This document shows positions 15,917 through 23,858 of a stretch of 30,275 nucleotides of DNA, in pieces. This stretch comes from an uncultured Methanobrevibacter sp. (GTDB lineage Archaea > Methanobacteriota > Methanobacteria > Methanobacteriales > Methanobacteriaceae), in contig NZ_ONER01000010.1 of the NCBI RefSeq assembly GCF_900316895.1, positions 1 through 30,275 on the forward strand, written 5' to 3'. Positions within the stretch are counted from its first letter, which is position 1; the number at the start of each line of letters is the position of its first letter. Under the pieces are notes generated by a model that was given only the letters and a program-made list of their open reading frames with translations, did no database searches and had not been told where the DNA came from. Position numbers and translations under genes: made by a program.

Positions 15917-17089
15917 ATGAATACCAAAAAACCACATGATCCGTTATATCCTAAAGGTTTTGAAGAGACAAAGGAACTGAAAAAACAAATTTCAAGCGAA
16001 CTTCAAAAACCTGCGAAAAAAGAAGACGATGACGAATTAACACCACTGAAAAAGTTAAATCGAAAAATTGGCATCTATTTATCTCCAAAATCAATCGATA
16101 TAACTGACAATGAGAAAAAAAGAAAAATTGGAGTAATCATTACAACATTGATTCTATTGACATTAGTAATCACGGCATATTATTTCATAATTTATGAACC
16201 CTCCCAGGAGGCATTGTCACTTGCAAAAACAACAAAACTGAATGAGCTTCATGATTTATATTCAGGGGGCCTGGCTGATTCTCCGAATGCGTTTCTTATT
16301 GAAAATCAGATTAACGATGCAAGAGATGCTCATGAAGTTGAGTCAATAAATGTTCTAACGCCCGCAACAAAGGACTGGAAGGAACACCATAAAAAATCAA
16401 TCAATCTTCATCAGGACAAATACAACCGTACAATGGTAGTTTATGAAAACGAAAGCAAAAACACAATCATTTCAATATACGAAGCCATGGAGATTGTCAA
16501 CGAGAATGATGCAAAAATCCTCTCTCAAATCAAATTTGATGAGCCGAATACCGTTTCGGTCCCAATTCTTGTTTCACGACTTCAGGCAGGAGCCGGCCTT
16601 GTAAAGGAAGGCAGCATTGTAGACATCTACACAAATTCAAATTCAACATATGAGAATACAACAAATTCCACATCTCCAGAAATTAGGGGCTGTACAGTAA
16701 TATCCATCATGAGATATGAAGAGAATGGTGAAATCGACTCCGAATATTCAAAATCCAAAACAATCGTGAAAGGAAATTCGACCAACCCCCGTGAAAATAC
16801 GAAAGCATTCTCATCAGACGTGTTGGAAATGATCAAAGCATCAATCATTGACGGATATGATGAAGAAAAAACTTTTGAAATGCTTGAGGATTATGGTGTG
16901 AAACTATCAAATTACGAAAGGCAAATCAACCTGGGCGATTTGGATGCACAGTATATGCTTTTGATTGAGGCTCCACAGGATAAAGTCAATTTCATAATAA
17001 ATAATATGGAAGATATTGTCCTGACAATTCCAACCTCAGAAGCGCCGGATTGGATGGTAACAGAAATCAGCAAAACATATCAAAATTAA
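15917..17089 (+). CDS. DUF515-like single-pass membrane protein with CpaB-like segments
   Basis: 390 aa: a charged cytoplasmic N-terminus of about 70 residues, one membrane helix (71-93) and a large extracellular part. It resembles DUF515 proteins of Methanobacteriales. In the extracellular part, NTVSVPILVSRLQAGAGLVKEG then SIVDIYTN (211-240), and AQYMLLIEAPQDKVNFIINN (about 344-363), look like the SAF-like and C-terminal parts of the CpaB/RcpC pilus-assembly family. Three clustered N-x-S/T sequons (242, 247, 250) suggest N-glycosylation. The ATG at 15917 follows AGGAG; an in-frame TTG at 15896 lies upstream of that site and was rejected. Sortase follows after 37 bp. Function unknown. Confidence 0.7.
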   Translation: MNTKKPHDPLYPKGFEETKELKKQISSELQKPAKKEDDDELTPLKKLNRKIGIYLSPKSIDITDNEKKRKIGVIITTLILLTLVITAYYFIIYEPSQEALSLAKTTKLNELHDLYSGGLADSPNAFLIENQINDARDAHEVESINVLTPATKDWKEHHKKSINLHQDKYNRTMVVYENESKNTIISIYEAMEIVNENDAKILSQIKFDEPNTVSVPILVSRLQAGAGLVKEGSIVDIYTNSNSTYENTTNSTSPEIRGCTVISIMRYEENGEIDSEYSKSKTIVKGNSTNPRENTKAFSSDVLEMIKASIIDGYDEEKTFEMLEDYGVKLSNYERQINLGDLDAQYMLLIEAPQDKVNFIINNMEDIVLTIPTSEAPDWMVTEISKTYQN

Positions 17090-17126
17090 GAAATAGTATT
17101 ATAGTAGATACAACAAAGTTGATACC

Positions 17127-17852
17127 ATGAACAAACCTAGCATTACAACAATAATTGTTATCATTTGTCTGCTGATAATTGGATTATATGCAATGGGAGA
17201 GGTAAATTACTTTTCAACAAAAGTCGTTGTGGAAAAGAGCGTCAATGTCGATTCTCCCAAAATCATAATCCCCTCAATCGGAGTCGATGAAAAAATAAAC
17301 AAGGAAACCTTAAATTATGGAGTTTTAAGTGATCCCGCTGAAAACACACCAACTGAAAAATCCGTCGCATTGTATGGGCATAGGACACTTCAGGGCTCAC
17401 CATTTTTGAGGCTGAATGAATTGGGCGTTGGAGATACATTCATTCTTGAATGGCCGGGAATTGGGGAGCTGAAATATAATGTTGTAGACACAAAAATCGT
17501 GCCTGCAACATATGAATTTTATCCTGAAGGAGCAAATTCCGCTTATCTGATTACCTGTGATCCAATCGGTTCGACTGAAAACAGAATAATCGTTCAGGGA
17601 GATTTAGTAGAAAAAGGTCCGGTTAATGAACAGATACTGGAAGATAACCCGCAGGAATCAAATGCACTGATAATTTCTGCAATATTTTTAGTGATTGGAC
17701 TTATATTCAGTTTCATTTATCCGAAAGACAACAGAATATACATTTTGGCAACAGTATTAATCATCTCAGCCGTGCTGTTCTTCTGCTGCATAAGCCCAAT
17801 ACCATCCGAGTGGATATATGACAAGATAATATTCTTAAATGGAGGATTATAA
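17127..17852 (+). CDS. Sortase family transpeptidase
   Basis: Membrane cysteine transpeptidase, 241 aa. An N-terminal anchor helix (about 7-23) is followed by the sortase beta-barrel and two further hydrophobic segments near the C-terminus (about 177-195 and 203-225). The catalytic triad is clear: H85 in LYGHRT, C144 in LITCDP and R153 in ENRIIVQG. The opening IIIPSIGVDEKIN is also typical. It presumably anchors surface proteins; the target signal is not in this window. The neighbouring DUF515-like gene ends without an LPxTG-type signal. The stop codon overlaps the mptD start by one base (TAATG). Confidence 0.9.
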   Translation: MNKPSITTIIVIICLLIIGLYAMGEVNYFSTKVVVEKSVNVDSPKIIIPSIGVDEKINKETLNYGVLSDPAENTPTEKSVALYGHRTLQGSPFLRLNELGVGDTFILEWPGIGELKYNVVDTKIVPATYEFYPEGANSAYLITCDPIGSTENRIIVQGDLVEKGPVNEQILEDNPQESNALIISAIFLVIGLIFSFIYPKDNRIYILATVLIISAVLFFCCISPIPSEWIYDKIIFLNGGL

Positions 17853-18223
17853 TGGATGTCGATAAAGAGTACTTTTCAAATATAACAACACGTGAACGCG
17901 CCATATTCGAAGGTGCAATCAGTATGGGAGCATTATTCCACCAGTTTGTAGGAACACCTGTAAACAAGGATACAAAAGGAAGCTTAGAAAAGGCAATGGA
18001 AGAGTCACTAAGCCTACAGCCTGCAATTGAAAAGGTAGAGGTTGAAATCAGATTTGATAAGCTAGAGGAATCCATGACCGAATTTGACTACACTTCACTT
18101 ACAGGAGACATGCTTGACGTTAAAATCCATACAAAAGTAGATGATGTTGTTGCAATAATCAGAATTGAATTCATTGAAGAGTTAAATTATCCTTTAATGT
18201 ATGTTGAAAGTATTGAAGATTAA
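17852..18223 (+). CDS. mptD: Archaeal dihydroneopterin aldolase
   Basis: Cleaves 7,8-dihydroneopterin to 6-hydroxymethyl-7,8-dihydropterin and glycolaldehyde in tetrahydromethanopterin synthesis. The 123-aa size and the conserved run RERAIFEGAISMGALFHQFVGTPV (about 14-37, given here only as a landmark in parts: RERAIFEGA, ALFHQFVGTPV) match the archaeal MptD family, which is unrelated to bacterial FolB by sequence. GGAGGATTAT precedes the ATG, inside the end of the sortase gene. Its 3' end overlaps mfnA, on the opposite strand, by 4 bp. Recognition rests on remembered family motifs, without a search. Confidence 0.85.
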   Translation: MDVDKEYFSNITTRERAIFEGAISMGALFHQFVGTPVNKDTKGSLEKAMEESLSLQPAIEKVEVEIRFDKLEESMTEFDYTSLTGDMLDVKIHTKVDDVVAIIRIEFIEELNYPLMYVESIED

Positions 18224-19377
18224 TATATATCTTCCAAATCTTTCAATAACTCTTCCAAATGATTTCTTTTTATATGATTCATTAATACTACCCGGATAGC
18301 TACCGGACATTTGGCAACGGATACTTTCCAACCCAAATCTTCTAATTTTTGAGCTAAATCATTGGCATTCATATCCGGATGGTTAAAAGCCACAATGTTT
18401 AATTCGGGTTCACAAATAATCTTATAACCTAATCTTTTTAATTTTTCTGCAAAAAATTTAGTATTTTCCATCTGATTTTGAGCAAGTTTGGAATATCCTT
18501 CCTTTCCAAAATATTTCATTATTGCATAGGTTGCAGCAGATGAAGCTCCCAATCGAGTTCCGACAATAGTGGATTGTGTTTTAACAGTCAGATACGGTGA
18601 ATCGACAGCCATCACATCAAGATACTCTTCTCGTCTGAAAATGATTCCACCGGCAGGAATTGGAGCCAAACCCATCTTGTGAGGATCCACAGTTATGGAG
18701 CAAACCCCCTCAAGTGAAAAATCAAAAACAGGCAAGTCATAACCTGCTTGCCTTAAAAATGGAATTGAAAATCCTCCAAAAGCGGCATCAACATGGAAAT
18801 AAATATTATTTTCAAAGGCAATTTTTGAAATCTCTTCAATTGGATCAATCAATCCCAATTCAGTAGTTCCTGCAATTGCCACAATTGCCACAGTCCTATC
18901 GGATATCCCATCCTTAAGGGATTCGACATCAATCTTGTAATTTTCATCGATTTTTGCTTCAACAATTTTTAAATTCAGCATGTCTGCAGCTTTCTTGAAT
19001 GAAAAATGAGCAGATTCAGGAATAATTATTTCACCATCAGTTATTCCCTTATATTTTCTTGCATGATTTCTTGCAGCCCTCATTGCCATTAAGTTAGCTT
19101 CAGTTCCACCAGTAACAATATTGCCGTAAGCCTCATCAAGAGACAATAATTCACCAATAGATTTAATGACCTTATTTTCAATCTGTTTAGTTCCTTTAAA
19201 AAGACCAGGATCACCCAAATTGGTATCTAGAAATTTACAAAATACCTCCTTTGCAAATGGATGTGCCTCAGTACACATTGACCCTAATATTCTGCCATCT
19301 GCATAGTTATGGTCCAATCTGTGAAGTTCATCCAATTCATTCAATATATCCTGCTTATCCATTGGCTTATCGTCCAT
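18220..19377 (-). CDS. mfnA: L-tyrosine/L-aspartate decarboxylase
   Basis: PLP-dependent decarboxylase, 385 aa. In methanogens it makes tyramine for methanofuran and, in some species, beta-alanine for coenzyme A. Visible features are GSMCTEAHP (32-40), TNLGDPGLFKGTK (52-64), the PLP-contacting VTGGTEANLMAMR (88-100), HVDAAFGG (195-202, with D197) and the PLP lysine K234 in VDPHKMG. Length equals archaeal MfnA. The ATG at 19377 follows AGGTTAC; an alternative ATG lies five codons in. Its stop overlaps the convergent mptD stop, pairing a methanofuran gene with a methanopterin gene. Confidence 0.93.
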   Translation of the reverse strand: MDDKPMDKQDILNELDELHRLDHNYADGRILGSMCTEAHPFAKEVFCKFLDTNLGDPGLFKGTKQIENKVIKSIGELLSLDEAYGNIVTGGTEANLMAMRAARNHARKYKGITDGEIIIPESAHFSFKKAADMLNLKIVEAKIDENYKIDVESLKDGISDRTVAIVAIAGTTELGLIDPIEEISKIAFENNIYFHVDAAFGGFSIPFLRQAGYDLPVFDFSLEGVCSITVDPHKMGLAPIPAGGIIFRREEYLDVMAVDSPYLTVKTQSTIVGTRLGASSAATYAIMKYFGKEGYSKLAQNQMENTKFFAEKLKRLGYKIICEPELNIVAFNHPDMNANDLAQKLEDLGWKVSVAKCPVAIRVVLMNHIKRNHLEELLKDLEDIY

Positions 19378-19399
19378 AAAGTAACCTATCTAACAATAA

Positions 19400-19435
19400 T
19401 TTAATAAAAATAAAAATAAAAAAAGAATAAAAAGA
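19400..19435 (-). terminator. U-rich terminator after ppsA
   Basis: Directly after the ppsA stop the minus strand reads TCTTTTTATTCTTTTTTTATTTT, several T-runs without a clear hairpin, consistent with archaeal oligo-U termination. Confidence 0.45.
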
Positions 19436-21712
19436 TTATTCTAGACGTTTACGGGCAGCGTCGAGAATAATTTTTTGTTCAGCACGTGCAACAGTTTTTC
19501 TCACATCAGCAATAGCATCAGTATTTGATGATACGCTTGTAATTCCATATTCAACAAGTTTTTCGACAATGTGAGGTACACTACCTGCTTGACCACAGAT
19601 ACTGCATTTAACACCCGCTTCAGCACATTTTCTGATTGTTCTTTCAATCAGTTTCATTACTGCAGGGTGCTCTTCTGTGTAGTGTTTTGCTACAAACTCA
19701 TTGTTTCTGTCAACTGCAAGAGTGTATTGGGTCAAGTCGTTGGTTCCTAAACTTACAAAGTCGATTCCAACTTTAATGTATTCATCAATCATTATTGCAG
19801 CTGCTGGAATTTCTACCATCATACCAAAGTCAACATCTTTGTGAGGTTCAAAACCTACTTCAGAACAAAGTGCTTTAGCTTGTTTAAGCTCTTCAGGACT
19901 TTGTGATAATGGAATCATAATACCGATGTTTGTGTATCCTTTTTCATGCAATTTTTTGATTGCTTTGAATTCACATTTAAGGATTTCAGGTTGATCGAGT
20001 TCTCTTCTGATTCCTCTCCAACCAAGCATTGGGTTGTGTTCCCTAGGTTCGTTTTCCCCACCTTCTAATGTGATGAACTCATCGGTTGGTGCGTCAAGGG
20101 TTCTGTACCATACTGGTTTTGGATAGAATGCATCTGCTACAATTTGAACATTGTCTGCAATTGTATCAATCAATTCATCTTCCCTTCCATCGGCAATGAA
20201 TTTACCAGGGTGAATACCAGAGGTTAACATTAAATGTTCGGTTCTTAAAAGTCCAACACCATCTGCACCGGTTGCTGCTGCTTTTTCAGCTGCTTCAGGC
20301 ATACTTACATTAGCTTTAACTTCAGTTACTGTTATGATTGGAGCTGCTTCAACAGTTCCTGCAACAGCAGTTGCTTCTTCTTTAGTTTCAGAAATTCCTT
20401 CAAATACTAATCCTTTTTTACCATCTAATGTAACACCGGAGTTTTCTTCTAAGGTTGCTGTAGCATCACCGGTTCCTACAACACAAGGAATTCCAAGTTC
20501 TCTTGAGATGATTGAAGCGTGACAGGTTACTCCACCTTCATCGGTTACGATACCGCTTGCTCTTCTCATAGCAGGTACCATATCCGGAGTGGTCATTGTT
20601 GTAACCATGATATCTCCATCTTTGATTTTATCCAATTCATCAATGTCTAAAATGATTTTGACTGTACCTGAAGCCATACCTGGACTTGCTCCAAGACCTC
20701 TTACTAAAACATCACCTAAATCAGAGGAAGCATCTCCTGCAACTTCATCAGCATTGCCTAAGGTAGTGATTGGTCTTGCCTGCAATAAGAATAACATGTC
20801 TTTTTCGAATGCCCATTCAGTATCCATTGGTTCGCCATAGTGAGCTTGAACCCTTTTACCCATTTCGGTCAATTCAATGAGCTCATCGTCAGACAATACC
20901 CTTTCTTTCCTTTTGTCTTCAGGAACATCGACTTTTACACTGGTACCGGCTTCATCATTAGTGTACATTACCTTTTTGTCACTGATTGTAACGTTGATGA
21001 TTTCGTTGTCCTTTTTGTCAACCTGATAGTTGTCCGGGGTTACATCCCCTGATACTACTGATTCTCCAAGTCCCCAGGATCCTTCAATTAATGCAATTTC
21101 TTCACCAGTGGATGGATTTACAGTAAACATTACTCCTGCCTTATCAGCATTTGCCATTTTTTGAACAACTACTGCAATGTAAACTTTTGAATGTTCAAAG
21201 TCGTTTTCTTCTCTGTAAAAGATTGCTCTTGCTTCAAATAATGATGCCCAACATTTTCTGATGTATTCAATTACTTCATCATCACCGGATACATGCAAGA
21301 AAGTGTCCTGTTGGCCTGCAAATGAAGCTTCAGGCAAATCTTCAGCGGTTGCAGATGACCTGATTGCTACATCGGTGTCATCTTCGCCAACCCTTTGACA
21401 AAGTTCATTATAATATTCACGAATAAATAAAACTAAATCATCTGGAATAGGGGATTCGATAATGAGCGCTTTGATTTCTTCAGCTGCAGCCTGAAGAGCT
21501 TTGGTATCGTTGATGTCGATTGCATCAAGGATTTCCATTACCTGATCGTTAATTCCAGCTTCGTCCATGAAATATTTATAAGCTTGTGCAGTTACTACAA
21601 AACCTGGTGGTACTGGAATGCCCGCTTGAGTCAATTCACCCAAATTTGCACCTTTTCCACCTGCAATTCCAATATCGGATTTGCTTAACTCCTCAAATTT
21701 TTTTACATACAT
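19436..21712 (-). CDS. ppsA: Phosphoenolpyruvate synthase
   Basis: Converts pyruvate, ATP and water to PEP, AMP and phosphate, the gluconeogenic step after pyruvate formation in autotrophs. 758 aa with three domains: an ATP-grasp N-domain (VGGKG-like AGGKGANLGELT near the start and AIRSSATAEDLPEASFAGQQ around 116-135), a swivelling phosphohistidine domain with GGVTCHASIISRELG (H398), and a C-terminal TIM barrel with catalytic cysteine in CSICGQAGS (C706). The ATG at 21712 follows AGAGGTTAT. An ATG 24 codons further upstream would put promoter-like DNA inside the gene, so I rejected it. A TATA box and a palindrome lie upstream. Confidence 0.96.
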   Translation of the reverse strand: MYVKKFEELSKSDIGIAGGKGANLGELTQAGIPVPPGFVVTAQAYKYFMDEAGINDQVMEILDAIDINDTKALQAAAEEIKALIIESPIPDDLVLFIREYYNELCQRVGEDDTDVAIRSSATAEDLPEASFAGQQDTFLHVSGDDEVIEYIRKCWASLFEARAIFYREENDFEHSKVYIAVVVQKMANADKAGVMFTVNPSTGEEIALIEGSWGLGESVVSGDVTPDNYQVDKKDNEIINVTISDKKVMYTNDEAGTSVKVDVPEDKRKERVLSDDELIELTEMGKRVQAHYGEPMDTEWAFEKDMLFLLQARPITTLGNADEVAGDASSDLGDVLVRGLGASPGMASGTVKIILDIDELDKIKDGDIMVTTMTTPDMVPAMRRASGIVTDEGGVTCHASIISRELGIPCVVGTGDATATLEENSGVTLDGKKGLVFEGISETKEEATAVAGTVEAAPIITVTEVKANVSMPEAAEKAAATGADGVGLLRTEHLMLTSGIHPGKFIADGREDELIDTIADNVQIVADAFYPKPVWYRTLDAPTDEFITLEGGENEPREHNPMLGWRGIRRELDQPEILKCEFKAIKKLHEKGYTNIGIMIPLSQSPEELKQAKALCSEVGFEPHKDVDFGMMVEIPAAAIMIDEYIKVGIDFVSLGTNDLTQYTLAVDRNNEFVAKHYTEEHPAVMKLIERTIRKCAEAGVKCSICGQAGSVPHIVEKLVEYGITSVSSNTDAIADVRKTVARAEQKIILDAARKRLE

Positions 21713-21745
21713 AAAATATAACCTCTTGGTTTGAAAATATCTTAC

Positions 21746-21760
21746 ATTGACTAAGTCAAT
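21746..21760. promoter_or_regulatory. Palindromic operator candidate upstream of ppsA
   Basis: A perfect 6-3-6 palindrome, ATTGAC-TAA-GTCAAT, lies between the predicted TATA box and the ppsA start, about where transcription would begin. This is a usual position for archaeal repressors. A 13/15 match occurs at 22468-22482. Confidence 0.45.
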
Positions 21761-21763
21761 ATT

Positions 21764-21775
21764 ATATTTAAATAT
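21764..21775 (-). promoter_or_regulatory. TATA box for ppsA
   Basis: ATATTTAAATAT lies about 50-60 nt upstream of the ppsA ATG. Transcription would start about 27 nt further on, near 21743, giving a leader of roughly 30 nt with the AGAGGTTAT ribosome site. Confidence 0.45.
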
Positions 21776-21831
21776 GATTTTCAACGTTTAAATATTTAAT
21801 GAAAAAAAGTTTATGATAAAAAAAATGAGTT

Positions 21832-21880
21832 TATAAAAAAAGAGTAAAAAAAGATTAATTAAATAAATCTATTTAATTAA
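21832..21880 (-). terminator. Terminator after rpl10e
   Basis: Perfect 11-bp arms TTAATTAAATA (21855-21865) and TATTTAATTAA (21870-21880) with a 4-nt loop contain the rpl10e stop codon. The minus strand then has TCTTTTTTTACTC and further T-runs. The stem is pure A/T, so its stability is modest. Confidence 0.55.
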
Positions 21881-22351
21881 TTCTTCACCTTTGTCGACAA
21901 CAATTTTACATGGAACTGGTAATTTCATACCTGCTCTTTTAAGTGCAACTTTAGCTTCTTCAAAGTTTTTAGCGTTACAATCAATGGTAATAATCCTTTG
22001 ATCTTTTTTAACGATAGCTTCTACAGAAATAGGTTTACCGAAAGCGTTTCTCATACCGCTTTGTACCCTATCTGCACCTGCACCGGTTGCCATTGGGTTT
22101 TCTCTTACGATTTGGTGTGGGTATACTCTTAATTTTAAGTGGTATCCCATTCTACCAGCAGCTCTTTGCATCAATCTGTTAGAAGCAATCCTTGCTGCTT
22201 CTAAAGAGTTGTGTCTGATTTGAGCTGGTTTTTTTACAGCTAAACTTAAAGATACTGGGAATTCATCTTTTAAGTTTCCCATATCGTATTGTACGATTCT
22301 TGAATTTGGGGTTTTTCTAATATAATCTCTTCTTGTGTAAGCACGAACCAT
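21869..22351 (-). CDS. rpl10e: 50S ribosomal protein L10e (uL16 family)
   Basis: Large-subunit ribosomal protein near the A-site tRNA and 5S rRNA region, counterpart of bacterial L16. The 160-aa length and the run from MVRAYTRRDYIRKTP through KPAQIRHNSLEAARIASNR and RMGYHLKLRVYPHQIVREN (all shorter landmarks) to GAGADRVQSGMR are the archaeal L10e family. The ATG follows GGAGGAATAGT, a strong ribosome site, and a TATA box lies about 80 nt upstream. It stands alone in this window, divergent from pcc1. Confidence 0.97.
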   Translation of the reverse strand: MVRAYTRRDYIRKTPNSRIVQYDMGNLKDEFPVSLSLAVKKPAQIRHNSLEAARIASNRLMQRAAGRMGYHLKLRVYPHQIVRENPMATGAGADRVQSGMRNAFGKPISVEAIVKKDQRIITIDCNAKNFEEAKVALKRAGMKLPVPCKIVVDKGEELIK

Positions 22352-22426
22352 TACTATTCCTCCGAAATAAATATAAATTGTTTTTAATTAAAAATAGCTA
22401 AAAATAGTGAATTTTCAACAATAGCT

Positions 22427-22434
22427 ATATAAAA
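22427..22434 (-). promoter_or_regulatory. TATA box for rpl10e
   Basis: The minus strand reads TTTTTATATAGC here. The expected start about 27 nt downstream (near 22402) gives a leader of about 50 nt before the rpl10e ATG. Confidence 0.5.
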
Positions 22435-22467
22435 ATTATATCGTAATATAATAGAATACTTAAATAT

Positions 22468-22482
22468 ATTGATTAAGTCATT
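22468..22482. promoter_or_regulatory. Second copy of the ppsA palindrome
   Basis: ATTGATTAAGTCATT differs at two of 15 positions from the ppsA palindrome ATTGACTAAGTCAAT. It lies in the 205-bp gap between the divergent rpl10e and pcc1 genes. The match is seen; a shared regulator is inferred. Confidence 0.35.
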
Positions 22483-22556
22483 AATAAAGGTTACCATATT
22501 TTTGAGATTTTTGCCACCTAAAATTATTTTAGTTAATAAACAATATATAATAACTT

Positions 22557-22787
22557 ATGAAAATCAGTGGAGATCTTACTTTCATATATAAAAGTGCAGA
22601 TGACGCAAAGGTGGTGTTTGATTCCCTTGAAGTTGACAATGAAAACTACCTTAAATCCAGATTAAACAATAACACTATCGAATATGAAGTAAACAGTGAA
22701 AAATTAGGTTCTTTTCTTGCAACCGTTGATGATTTAATCGCTTCTGAGATAGTTGTCGAAAAAATCGTCGAAAAAACTAAACAATGA
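22557..22787 (+). CDS. pcc1: KEOPS complex subunit Pcc1
   Basis: Dimerising subunit of KEOPS, which makes the t6A modification at position 37 of ANN-decoding tRNAs with Kae1, Bud32 and Cgi121. The 76-aa protein has the Pcc1 pattern: a strand (ISGDLTFIYKS), helix (DDAKVVFDSLEVDN), two strands (LKSRLNNNTIEYEVNS) and a C-terminal helix (LGSFLATVDDLIASE). Family members are 75-90 aa. No strong ribosome site precedes the ATG, and CAATATATAATAAC just upstream suggests a very short leader. The B-box gene follows after 69 bp. Confidence 0.85.
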   Translation: MKISGDLTFIYKSADDAKVVFDSLEVDNENYLKSRLNNNTIEYEVNSEKLGSFLATVDDLIASEIVVEKIVEKTKQ

Positions 22788-22810
22788 AAAGTTTTATATA
22801 AATAAAAAAA

Positions 22811-22820
22811 ACATATATAA
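22811..22820 (+). promoter_or_regulatory. TATA box for B-box protein gene
   Basis: ACATATATAA lies about 40 nt before the ATG at 22857, giving a predicted leader of roughly 17 nt. Another TATA-like TTTTATATAAAT lies at 22792-22803. Confidence 0.4.
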
Positions 22821-22856
22821 AATCAATATATATTAATTCTTATGAGAGTGTAATTT

Positions 22857-23858
22857 ATGGAATGCTATTATCATCCTGACAGAGATGGCACAGATACATG
22901 TGCCATATGTGGAAAATCAATTTGTAAAGAATGCGGATTAGAACTTGCCGGTAAAATCTACTGTAAAGAATGTTTAGAAAAAATTGTAGGTCTTGGAGCT
23001 GAAAATAAAGCAGCACAAGTTGCTCAAAACGAAGCTGTTCAAGAACCTGTGAGAACTGAACCTGCAAGACTCGATAAGCAACCGGCTGAAGAAAGCGTGT
23101 ACCAAACACAAAATGTTGCTGAGGAAGTACCTCCAGCACCTGAAGTTCATGAAATCAAACAAATTCGTGACGATTCCCCATATAATATAAAGGATAATAT
23201 TGAGTATAGCGGAGGCATTGAAACCTCATATGAAAAGGAACCTGTCCAACCTCAAGTTGAACAACGTCCAATCTCTCAAGAACCACAAATTGCACAAACT
23301 GAAATTCCACAACAAGCTCCTAGCGAACAAGCGGAATTTATTTATCCTGACCATTCATATGACCCACAACCAACAAGCGCCAGAATGGATTTGGAAGACA
23401 GATATGAAAAGTATTTAGATGACCTATACTTCGATGACAATGTTCCTTTAGGCGAACAATTAGCTAAAGATGAAGAGCAATACGGTTCTTTAACCAGAAA
23501 AGAATATCCTGAAAGAGAAGAAACCCTATTGAAAGATCAAAAACGAGCCCCTAAAAATGAAACTCCAGAAGAAATGGAGGCAAGAATCAGGGCTGAACTT
23601 TTAGCTGAAAAAGAAGGCGGTAAAAAAGGCAAAGACAATATCCATAACCTGAATTATCAGGAAGAAAAAGAGCCTATGGGCGTAGTTGACATCCTTTTAA
23701 CCATATTGTTGGTCATAATAATTTTGGTTGTAATATACTACTTGATTTACATATTCATATTACATGCAACATATCCAACATTTATGGAAGCAATTTATGC
23801 GCTTTCAAACCCACAGAATGTAATAAATAATATTTTAAGTCCGCCTCCATCAGTATAA
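22857..23858 (+). CDS. B-box zinc-finger, C-terminally anchored membrane protein
   Basis: 333 aa in three parts. Residues 1-45 form a B-box-type zinc finger: C3, H6, C15, C18, C23, C26, C36 and C39 as CxxH, CAIC, CKEC and CKEC pairs. Residues about 50-270 are low-complexity, rich in E, Q and P, and probably disordered, with charged helical stretches (PEEMEARIRAELLAEKEGG) near the end. One strong membrane helix lies at about 276-303, followed by a short tail ending SPPPSV. A zinc finger tethered to the membrane by a long flexible linker suggests an adaptor role; function unknown. Its 3' end overlaps the convergent nucleotidyltransferase gene by 9 bp. Confidence 0.82.
   Translation: MECYYHPDRDGTDTCAICGKSICKECGLELAGKIYCKECLEKIVGLGAENKAAQVAQNEAVQEPVRTEPARLDKQPAEESVYQTQNVAEEVPPAPEVHEIKQIRDDSPYNIKDNIEYSGGIETSYEKEPVQPQVEQRPISQEPQIAQTEIPQQAPSEQAEFIYPDHSYDPQPTSARMDLEDRYEKYLDDLYFDDNVPLGEQLAKDEEQYGSLTRKEYPEREETLLKDQKRAPKNETPEEMEARIRAELLAEKEGGKKGKDNIHNLNYQEEKEPMGVVDILLTILLVIIILVVIYYLIYIFILHATYPTFMEAIYALSNPQNVINNILSPPPSV

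Noticed and set aside
21713..21784. 24-codon N-terminal extension of ppsA
   Set aside because: It would run through the TATA box and palindrome, has no ribosome site, and does not resemble the family; the ATG at 21712 has AGAGGTTAT.
22855..23139. Minus-strand open frame inside the B-box gene
   Set aside because: It is a shadow of the Q/E-rich coding sequence, with no ribosome site or family features.
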